From positions 1 to 64,000 of the forward strand of contig JAXHUR010000003.1 of assembly GCA_034189505.1 (NCBI GenBank): a DNA stretch of 64,000 bases, written 5' to 3'. The notes beneath the pieces are model-generated. The model was not told the DNA's origin. It saw only the letters and a program-made list of their open reading frames with translations, and ran no database searches. Position numbers and translations under genes: made by a program. This DNA comes from Geoalkalibacter_A sp034189505. GTDB lineage: Bacteria; Desulfobacterota; Desulfuromonadia; Desulfuromonadales; Geoalkalibacteraceae. Below are positions 1-5,932 of the stretch, piece after piece; the first letter of the stretch is position 1, and every line of letters starts with the position of its first letter.

Positions 1-430
1 CGATCTTGCCCAGTCCCTGAATGTAGCGGCTGGCGGCGGCACGGGTCGAGCGGGGCGGCGGTTCGATGTTGGAATCGGGGATGTCAGCAACCTCGCTTAC
101 TTCATCGACGACCAGTCCGACCGCCGTCCCGTTGACGTTGACCACGATGATGCAGGTGCGGTCGTTGTATTCCAGGGGGGGCAGCATGAAGCGGGTGCGG
201 ACGTCCATAACCGGAATCACCTTGCCGCGCAGATTGATCACGCCTTTAACGAATTCCGGCATGTCGGGCACTTCGGTAATCTTCTGAATGCCGATGATTT
301 CAGTCACATAGCGGATTTCGATCCCATAGTCTTCATCGGCCAGATGGAAGGTGAGATACTTGCCTTTCTGGGTATCTTCCTCGCCGCCGGAGGTCTCGTT
401 CAAATCGAGAGTTTGAGTCGCTTCGGCCAT
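1..430 (-). CDS. cheW: Chemotaxis coupling protein CheW (3' end cut by window edge)
   Basis: The minus-strand frame opens at an ATG at 430-428 behind an AAGGAGA ribosome site and runs off the window after about 143 codons, so the C-terminus is missing. The translation has an acidic N-terminal lead of about 20 residues and then a CheW fold: YLTFHLADEDYGIEI, the conserved VKGVINLRGKVIPVMDVR stretch near residues 62-79, and GLVVDEVSEV near residue 105. CheW docks the histidine kinase CheA to chemoreceptors in the cytoplasm. No other che gene is visible in this window, although a chemoreceptor lies about 31 kb away. The family is clear; which chemosensory system it serves cannot be told. Confidence 0.93.
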   Translation of the reverse strand, partial: MAEATQTLDLNETSGGEEDTQKGKYLTFHLADEDYGIEIRYVTEIIGIQKITEVPDMPEFVKGVINLRGKVIPVMDVRTRFMLPPLEYNDRTCIIVVNVNGTAVGLVVDEVSEVADIPDSNIEPPPRSTRAAASRYIQGLGKI

Positions 431-549
431 GGCAATCTCCTTTTTACTTGCGCGCTATTTTTGAATCAGTTCTGCCTGTCCGGAAAACATTTGCCATTGA
501 ATAGAAAGATTAATGGTCAGGCGGTCACCGGAAGACTTAATCGTAAATT

Positions 550-567
550 ACTATCAATTAAGATAGT
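550..567. promoter_or_regulatory. Inverted repeat overlapping the cheW -10 element (possible operator)
   Basis: A perfect 6-6-6 inverted repeat, ACTATC-AATTAA-GATAGT, overlaps the start-proximal edge of the predicted cheW -10 hexamer. A repressor bound here would cover the start site. This is a position-based inference; AT-rich sequence makes chance palindromes fairly common. Confidence 0.3.
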
Positions 568-593
568 GTAATTATTCTGCGCACTGTCGTCAA
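565..593 (-). promoter_or_regulatory. Sigma70-type promoter for cheW
   Basis: On the minus strand TTGACG (593-588) and TACACT (570-565) are separated by 17 bp, about 135 bp upstream of the cheW start. The -35 matches consensus at 5 of 6 positions and the -10 at 4 of 6. Confidence 0.5.
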
Positions 594-645
594 GCAAAAA
601 GAATGCAGAGCAATCAGAGACCGTTGCGGGCAATGATGTTTTAAC

Positions 646-1266
646 TCAGGATGGCGTCGAAGCGCCCTTGCTTTTTTTTGTCATGGTTGCGAATTTCCAT
701 AAACCCAGCAGGCCAAGCGCTAAAAAAACAAAACCGCGGATGCGGGGCGGCTCTTTCCCTTCGCTGAGAAACAGGACCTCGCCTTCCAGATTTAAACCGC
801 CTGCTTCTGCAAGTTCGCGAAGGCGTTCCTGGTTCGATGAAGCGACCAGCGATCCCTGCATCATGCCGACGACCGGTCTTTCAATAAGAAATTTATCCTG
901 ATTCTGTTCGCGGAACTCCTGCTGTTCTTTGTACGTGTCAAGGTTGAAATAGTAGGTGGTAAAGGTATCGACCATCGCCTGATCGTGTGTTTCAACCAGA
1001 ATGTGGAAGCTGCTCTGCTGCGGGTCTGCAACCAGGGGCACCAGTAATGCGTCGACCTCCAGTGTTCCGGAAGTCGAAATGGCCTCGGCAAGATCGAGAA
1101 CGCCGCCGGTGATTTCCATCCATTCCTGCGGCGGTTGGCTCGGGTCGAGTTCCGTGATGGGGATTTCGAGGGGTTGTGTGTTGGCGAAAAAAAGTCGCAG
1201 ATCCGCCTGACCCAGGTAGAGAAGAACCAGGCAGACGGCCAGCAGGGTGAAGCGAAAACGATCCAT
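646..1266 (-). CDS. Conserved-type membrane-anchored protein of unknown function
   Basis: A 206-residue protein starting at ATG 1266 (an upstream in-frame start at 1302 lies inside the terminator of the preceding gene, and AAAGGGA precedes 1266). It begins with a hydrophobic segment (residues about 5-21, FTLLAVCLVLLYLGQA) that could be a signal anchor, has a roughly 155-residue soluble domain, and ends with a second hydrophobic segment (FVFLALGLLGLW) followed by a basic tail, TKKSKGAS. The likely topology is a periplasmic domain held by two membrane helices. I do not recognise the domain. It sits alone between actP and cheW on the same strand. Confidence 0.7.
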   Translation of the reverse strand: MDRFRFTLLAVCLVLLYLGQADLRLFFANTQPLEIPITELDPSQPPQEWMEITGGVLDLAEAISTSGTLEVDALLVPLVADPQQSSFHILVETHDQAMVDTFTTYYFNLDTYKEQQEFREQNQDKFLIERPVVGMMQGSLVASSNQERLRELAEAGGLNLEGEVLFLSEGKEPPRIRGFVFLALGLLGLWKFATMTKKSKGASTPS

Positions 1267-1300
1267 GGAAAATGTCCCTTTGGTTTTGATGCAGACGGTC

Positions 1301-1329
1301 AAAAAAATGGGCCACCGAGTGGTGGCCCA
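1301..1329 (-). terminator. Rho-independent terminator of the DUF485-actP operon
   Basis: TGGGCCACC-GAGT-GGTGGCCCA (1308-1329) is a perfect 9-bp stem with a 4-nt loop, followed on the minus strand by seven T. It lies 39 bp after the actP stop and before the next minus-strand gene. Confidence 0.9.
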
Positions 1330-1367
1330 TTATTATTGCAGTTAGTTCATGATCAGGGCAAGGTGTT

Positions 1368-3311
1368 TCAGGCGCCTATCTTCTCTGCCGTGTCGGCAAG
1401 CTCGCCTTTCTTCTGAGTCATCAGGGAGACCAGCACCAATGCGATGAAGCTCAGCGGGATCGAGATGGCGGCCGGGCTGTTGAACTGCACCGGCGCGTCT
1501 CCCGGCAGCAGACCGTAGCGGGTCCACATATCGGGGGAGATCAGGATCAAGCCGAGAGCGGAGACCAGGCCAACCAGGATTGAAGCCGCGATGCCTTGTG
1601 CTGTCGTCTTTTTCCAGAACAGCAGCATCAGGATGGCGGGCAGGTTGGCTGAAGCAGCCACCGCGAAGGCCCAGCCCACCAGGAAGGAGACGTTCATTCC
1701 TTCGAAGACGATGCCCAGGTAAATCGCGATGGCGCCAACTGTAATGGCGGCGATTTTACCGGCGCGCACCTTGCCCGTATCGCTCATCTTCATGCCGAAG
1801 AAGTTGTCCATCAGGTCATGGGCTACCGCACCTGAGGCCGCGACGATCAGGCCTGAAACGGTGCCGAGAACCGTAGCGAACGCCAGCGACGAGATGATGG
1901 CAAACAAAAAGACCCCAAACGATAGTGCCAGCAGCGGCGCGGACATGTTGTTGTCGGTCAGGTTGATCACGCCGCTGGTCATGGCGCCCAGGCCGAGGAA
2001 CAGGGTCAGCACATAGAAAAAGCCGATGGCCGCGATGGCGACGATGGTGGATTTACGGGCCGCCGCCTGGCTGGGCACCGTGTAGTAGCGGATCAGGATG
2101 TGGGGCAGGGCAGCGGTACCGCAGAACAGAGCCAGCATCAGGGATACGAAGTTGAATTTTTGCAGCCCGGTCGCATTGTCAACCTTGAATTTCAGGCCGG
2201 GACGCAGCACGCGGGAGCCGGGGGTCGGCTTCTGGTAGAAAATCTGGTACTTGGTGTTCCCATCCATCAGATATTTCTTGCCCCACAGCACGATCGTGGA
2301 GTCCTGCAAGGCGCTGAGGTAGGCGAAGGGGCCGACCGCGCCGGTCTGGGCGACGGACTCGCCGTTGACGTTGAGTTCTTTTATATGGCCGACAGGGAAG
2401 AAGCGCCCTTCGTCTTTCTTGGCGCCGTTGAAGAGTTCGGTGCCATCAGGGGTGGTAGCGACAAAGAGGGTCTCCTCCAGGGTGAAGCCGCCTTCGGCGT
2501 TCTTGTTGACCTGCCAGATGGATTCTTTGCCATTCTGCATCATCTTGACGAAACCGGCTTCGCCGAATTCGGTGGACTGCCAGTTGGGTGTGCTGGCGTA
2601 GCCGTCAGCCACGAGACGTCCATCTGCAGCGACGCTGGCCTGCAGGGTCGCGAACTTATGGTTCGGGTCGTCGCCCCAGCCGGTGGGGTCGGTGCTCAGA
2701 CCGCGGGTCAGCACGGAGATGACGACGATGGTGGAAACGATCAGCAGCAGGGCGCCCTTGAAGAACTGCACGTAGGTGGTGGAGGCCATGCCGGCTGTGG
2801 CGACAATAATGGTAACAACGACACCGACGATCGAGACGCCGACCCAGTGCGGCATGCCGAGCAGGGGGGTAACCAGCACGCCGGCGCCGACCATCTGCGG
2901 AATCAGGTAAAAGACCGATACGCACAATGTCGAGATGGCGGCCATCAACTGAATCGATTTGGAGTTGAACGTCGAGTCGAGAGCATCGGTGAAGGTGTAT
3001 TTGCCAAGACGCTTCATCGGCTCAGCCACCAGGAACAGGGCAACCATCCAGCCTGCCAGGTAGCCGATAGCATACATCCAGCCGTCGTAGCCGGCAGTTG
3101 CGATCATGCCGCAGATGCCGAGAAACGAAGCGGCTGAGAGGTAGTCGCCGGCAAAGGCAATCCCGTTGGTGAACCAGTGAATGTTGCCGCCCGCAGCATA
3201 GTAGCCGTCTGATGAGGTCGTGCGCCGGGCCAGATAAAAAGAGAGGCCGAGAACAAAAGCAACGAACACAAAAAAAAGAACAATGGCCAATGGTGAAGTT
3301 TGGTAATTCAT
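1368..3311 (-). CDS. actP: Sodium:solute symporter, cation/acetate permease ActP type
   Basis: A 647-residue polytopic transporter of the solute:sodium symporter family, expected to bring acetate or another short monocarboxylate across the inner membrane with Na+. The N-terminal GYYAAGGNIHWFTNGIAFAG and DYLSAASFLG blocks and later IPQMVGAGVLVTPLLG and ALPHILIRYYTVP are typical of ActP. The start is ATG 3311 behind GGGAGGGG rather than the TTG one codon upstream. It is about 100 residues longer than E. coli ActP because of a hydrophilic insertion at roughly residues 205-370 between helices. The DUF485 partner gene ends 12 bp upstream, as in the yjcH-actP arrangement, and a strong terminator follows. 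The exact substrate is inferred from family and partner. Confidence 0.9.
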   Translation of the reverse strand: MNYQTSPLAIVLFFVFVAFVLGLSFYLARRTTSSDGYYAAGGNIHWFTNGIAFAGDYLSAASFLGICGMIATAGYDGWMYAIGYLAGWMVALFLVAEPMKRLGKYTFTDALDSTFNSKSIQLMAAISTLCVSVFYLIPQMVGAGVLVTPLLGMPHWVGVSIVGVVVTIIVATAGMASTTYVQFFKGALLLIVSTIVVISVLTRGLSTDPTGWGDDPNHKFATLQASVAADGRLVADGYASTPNWQSTEFGEAGFVKMMQNGKESIWQVNKNAEGGFTLEETLFVATTPDGTELFNGAKKDEGRFFPVGHIKELNVNGESVAQTGAVGPFAYLSALQDSTIVLWGKKYLMDGNTKYQIFYQKPTPGSRVLRPGLKFKVDNATGLQKFNFVSLMLALFCGTAALPHILIRYYTVPSQAAARKSTIVAIAAIGFFYVLTLFLGLGAMTSGVINLTDNNMSAPLLALSFGVFLFAIISSLAFATVLGTVSGLIVAASGAVAHDLMDNFFGMKMSDTGKVRAGKIAAITVGAIAIYLGIVFEGMNVSFLVGWAFAVAASANLPAILMLLFWKKTTAQGIAASILVGLVSALGLILISPDMWTRYGLLPGDAPVQFNSPAAISIPLSFIALVLVSLMTQKKGELADTAEKIGA

Positions 3312-3323
3312 CAAGCCCCTCCC

Positions 3324-3590
3324 TTACTTGTTCAATCGGGTTTCTGCGCTGGTGCACAGGTAGTTGTAGATGACGGCAAGAACCAGGGCGAAGACAAGAA
3401 GGCCAAAACCATAGACGATGGCCAGTGTCTGCCCGAAAATAACCATCTGCATCATCTTGGGCTTGGCGGTGTTGATGACGACAAAACCGAAATACACCAG
3501 GGTGTAGATGACAAACATAATGATTCCGAGGCGGGTTTTGTACGAGGCAGCATTATCTTTGCCAAGTTTGACAGCGGGTCCGTGTCCCAT
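3324..3590 (-). CDS. DUF485 small membrane protein (YjcH family), permease partner
   Basis: An 88-residue protein beginning MGHGPAVKLG at ATG 3590, with AAAGGAG upstream; the longer open frame to 3665 has no ribosome site. Two hydrophobic helices (about residues 25-45, GIIMFVIYTLVYFGFVVI, and 57-80, LAIVYGFGLLVFALVLAVIY) are joined by the characteristic NTAKPKMM loop of DUF485. In E. coli the homologue yjcH lies directly before actP; here the order and the 12-bp spacing are the same, so it is probably an accessory membrane partner of the acetate symporter. Its molecular role in the family is not established. Confidence 0.88.
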   Translation of the reverse strand: MGHGPAVKLGKDNAASYKTRLGIIMFVIYTLVYFGFVVINTAKPKMMQMVIFGQTLAIVYGFGLLVFALVLAVIYNYLCTSAETRLNK

Positions 3591-3890
3591 GAGCGTTACT
3601 CCTTTTCTCTCTGTTTTTCTCTCTGGAAGTTTCTGCGGATTGCGCATGGCATAAAAAATAGACAAAATAAAATCAATGATTGTTACATGGAGGCCCGCCA
3701 GGGCCTTAAACGCTCACTGAGGGAAGTGGCGTCTGTTTGTGCGGTAGCATTTCCCCGGATGCCCGGGGACATTGTTTTGCCTCCTTTCTCTCGGTTCGCC
3801 GGTGAGGGAGCCGGACAGAAAAATGTTTAATTTTTACCAGTAATGCGCCCCCAGCAAACGCATAAAAAACCATATCGGGGCGCAATTTTT
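3591..3890 (-). promoter_or_regulatory. Long hairpin-rich leader of DUF485-actP (possible regulatory RNA)
   Basis: If transcription starts from the promoter at 3898-3925, the 5' untranslated region is about 300 nt. It holds several GC-rich hairpins in an otherwise AT-rich region: CCCCGG-GCAT-CCGGGG around 3752-3767, GGCCC-TGGC-GGGCC at 3692-3705, and a CCGG...CCGG stem near 3795-3813 with possible long-range pairing of CTCC and GGAG runs. No riboswitch class was recognised. No convincing coding frame fills it. Confidence 0.4.
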
Positions 3891-3897
3891 TCAGGAC

Positions 3898-3925
3898 ATA
3901 ATACGCCGTTCTAAAATTGTGTCAA
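3898..3925 (-). promoter_or_regulatory. Sigma70-type promoter for DUF485-actP
   Basis: On the minus strand a perfect TTGACA (3925-3920) and TATTAT (3903-3898) are spaced by 16 bp. It is the best promoter in the 660-bp gap and points at the DUF485 gene. Confidence 0.6.
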
Positions 3926-3960
3926 CCTTAAACTTGAATTTATATAGCCGTTTTGCTCTG

Positions 3961-3982
3961 TAAAATGCTGTTAAAATGCTGT
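3961..3982. repeat. Tandem direct repeat of an 11-bp unit upstream of the actP promoter
   Basis: TAAAATGCTGT occurs twice without a gap, and a related AAAAATGCTTT lies about 25 bp further on. The 11-bp period equals about one helical turn, so it could be a pair of protein sites 40-60 bp upstream of the predicted -35 of DUF485-actP. A chance AT-rich duplication is also possible. Confidence 0.4.
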
Positions 3983-4114
3983 AAGTCCTTAAAAGTATGA
4001 TTCAAAAATGCTTTGAGTTGCAAGTTTTCGCAAAGATTTCCTGAAAAAGTAAAAACTGATTTCTTTCTTTGAATAAATGTTATTTTTTGCATTATGTTGA
4101 TTGCGTGTTTTTCA

Positions 4115-4129
4115 GGTTATGTCATAACC
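4115..4129. promoter_or_regulatory. 15-bp palindrome, candidate operator
   Basis: GGTTATG-T-CATAACC is a perfect 7-1-7 inverted repeat in the gap between the divergent actP operon and the DUF4177 gene. Size and symmetry fit a dimeric regulator site; no regulator gene is adjacent. Confidence 0.35.
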
Positions 4130-4252
4130 CTGTTCGTTTTTTTAACAGAAAATGGAAAAAATGCGGTAATAGGGATGGGAGAACGTTAATTCGAGAGAGG
4201 AACAGACGGGAGGAATCTTCCCTTGTGGACTGGAATGAAAGGGTGTGATGCC

Positions 4253-4423
4253 ATGCGCTACAAAGTCGTGGAAACCAGTACCGTGACAGACGATTCGCTG
4301 GAGGCCATTCTCAACGAATGGACGCAGCAGGGTTGGCAGTTCGATGCGGTGAAATTCGTCATGCACGAGGGCAGTCGTCGCCCAGCCATGGCGTTTGTTT
4401 TCTTCACCCGTGAAGAAGAGTGA
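4253..4423 (+). CDS. DUF4177-family small protein
   Basis: A 56-residue protein starting MRYKVVETSTV. The family pattern is visible: an N-terminal MxYKVV strand, a helix ending in LNEWTQQGWQFDAV, and a C-terminal strand RRPAMAFVFFTREE. I chose ATG 4253 because it aligns with the usual family start and has AAAGGG upstream; a TTG at 4223 behind GGAGG and an ATG at 4235 are in-frame alternatives. Function unknown. It stands alone, convergent with trpS. Confidence 0.75.
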   Translation: MRYKVVETSTVTDDSLEAILNEWTQQGWQFDAVKFVMHEGSRRPAMAFVFFTREEE

Positions 4424-4456
4424 GGTCCTCCCAACCCTTCACGGGTAAAGCGCAGC

Positions 4457-5422
4457 TCAATAAGCCAGGCCGGTTTTTTTGCGCACCTTGCGCAGGGTTT
4501 TCGCACCGGCGGCGCGGGCTTTCTCCGCACCGCGCGCCAGAATGGCACGCAGGCCGTCTGGATCGGCCAGCAGCTCGCGACGCCGCTCGGCATAGGGGGC
4601 GAAGAAGTCGCGAACCGTTTCAAACAGCTCCTGCTTCACTTCCCCGTATCCCATGCCGCCAGCCTCATATCTGTCGCGCAGTCCCTGCTGCTGTTCTTTG
4701 TCGAGGAACAGGCGGTAGATCTGGAACACATTGCAGGTATCGGGATTTTTCGGGGCTTCCACCGGCGTCGAGTCGGTGACGATGCGCATAATCTGCTTGC
4801 GCAGCGCTTTATCTTCCTGAAACAGATCGATGGTATTGCCGTAGCTTTTGCTCATCTTCTGGCCGTCGATTCCTGGGACCGTCGCGACCTCATCGTCGAT
4901 TTCGGGTTCGGGGATGGTGAAGATGTCGCCGTAATGATGATTGAATTTCAGGGCAATGTCGCGCGCCACTTCGACATGCTGCTTCTGGTCCTTGCCCACC
5001 GGAACCTTCTCGCTCTGAAACAGCAGGATGTCGGCCGTCATCAGGACCGGGTAGGCGAACAGACCGTGATTGGGCGCGATCCCCTTGGCGATCTTGTCCT
5101 TGTAGCTGTGACAGCGCTCCAGCAGCCCCATGGGGGTGAAATTCGACAGCGCCCAGGTCAGCTCCTGAACTTCCGGAACGTCGGACTGCACCCAGAATGT
5201 GCTGCGTTCCGGGTCCATCCCCAGGGCGAGGAAGTTGGCCGCCGCTTCCAGCGTTCCGCGCGCCAGAGCCTTGCCGTCGCTGACGGAGGTCATGGCGTGG
5301 TAGTTGGCGATAAAGCAGAAGAGATCTTCGTTCTCCTGGTAGGCAATCATCTTCTTCATCATGCCGAAGTAATTGCCGAGATGAAGATTGCCGGAGGGCT
5401 GAATGCCGCTGAGAATTCTCAT
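4457..5422 (-). CDS. trpS: Tryptophanyl-tRNA synthetase
   Basis: A 321-residue class Ic aminoacyl-tRNA synthetase that charges tRNA-Trp in the cytoplasm. The ATP-binding HIGH-type motif appears as HLGN at residues 14-17 after SGIQPSGN, and KMSKS is intact at residues 189-193. Length and order match the bacterial family (about 325-340 residues). It is a single gene; a terminator hairpin lies just upstream of it and belongs to the preceding lon unit. Confidence 0.97.
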   Translation of the reverse strand: MRILSGIQPSGNLHLGNYFGMMKKMIAYQENEDLFCFIANYHAMTSVSDGKALARGTLEAAANFLALGMDPERSTFWVQSDVPEVQELTWALSNFTPMGLLERCHSYKDKIAKGIAPNHGLFAYPVLMTADILLFQSEKVPVGKDQKQHVEVARDIALKFNHHYGDIFTIPEPEIDDEVATVPGIDGQKMSKSYGNTIDLFQEDKALRKQIMRIVTDSTPVEAPKNPDTCNVFQIYRLFLDKEQQQGLRDRYEAGGMGYGEVKQELFETVRDFFAPYAERRRELLADPDGLRAILARGAEKARAAGAKTLRKVRKKTGLAY

Positions 5423-5462
5423 GTTCTGAATCCTTTTCCTGGGATGGGGACCTGCATGGAAA

Positions 5463-5496
5463 ACGAAAGCCGCGGCAAGGAGGCCGCGGCTTTCGT
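5463..5496 (-). terminator. Rho-independent terminator after lon and the small downstream gene
   Basis: A perfect 14-bp stem (5463-5476 with 5483-5496) and a 6-nt loop, followed on the minus strand by a short TTTTCC run. It lies about 185 bp downstream of the small gene at 5681 and 40 bp before trpS. It could also lie in a trpS leader, but no anti-terminator or T-box motif is seen. Confidence 0.65.
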
Positions 5497-5680
5497 CTTG
5501 ATTGAGGTTTTGAGCCGCCGCGAGCCTGACCTGAATTCGCGGCGAAACCTTGTTGTCAGGCGCGCGAACCCGAGTGCATCCAGATCCGCCACCAGCATTT
5601 ATTCAGAAGCTTTTGTTCAGTCATCGTCGCCATGGCGCTATAAGCTAGCAGGTTCCGTCGATGGCGTCAATTCCCAATCA

Positions 5681-5911
5681 TCAGGACTGGGGCGGGCGAT
5701 TGCCGTTCATCATCATGGCCATCTGCGCCAGCTGGCCCAGGTCGATTCCGCTGTCCTTGATCAGCCCCATGAAAATCGGGAGCAACTGCATAAGAAAGTC
5801 GCGGTCCTGCATGACTTCGCGAGACAGCTGAGGCAGGGTCTGCAGCAGGAGCTGCTTTTTCTCATCGCCTTCCAGCGCCAGCACGGCGTTTTTCAATTCG
5901 TCTACACTCAT
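5681..5911 (-). CDS. Small helical protein of unknown function encoded after lon
   Basis: A 76-residue acidic-to-neutral protein with an ATG at 5911 and AGGAGT upstream, 21 bp after the lon stop, so it is probably cotranscribed with lon. It is predicted helical, with leucine-rich LLLQTLPQL and LLPIFMGLI segments, and ends in a methionine-rich LAQMAMMMNGN tail. I do not recognise a family. Its place suggests a Lon-associated role, but that is only context. Confidence 0.6.
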   Translation of the reverse strand: MSVDELKNAVLALEGDEKKQLLLQTLPQLSREVMQDRDFLMQLLPIFMGLIKDSGIDLGQLAQMAMMMNGNRPPQS

Positions 5912-5932
5912 TTGGGATTTTGACTCCTGATA

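Larger units (their letters stand above)
3926..4252. other. Intergenic stretch between the actP promoter and the DUF4177 gene
   Basis: AT-rich DNA without a credible coding frame. It holds two exact tandem copies of an 11-bp unit (3961-3982) and a 15-bp palindrome (4115-4129), listed separately. I could not identify a good plus-strand promoter for the DUF4177 gene. Confidence 0.6.

Noticed and set aside
2100..3137. A 345-codon plus-strand frame opposite actP
   Set aside because: Composition is His/Gln/Gly/Val-rich as expected for antisense of membrane helices; no motif and no ribosome site.
5463..5496. T-box or trp attenuator before trpS
   Set aside because: There is a strong hairpin but no T-box sequence, specifier loop or leader peptide with Trp codons; a terminator of the upstream unit is simpler.
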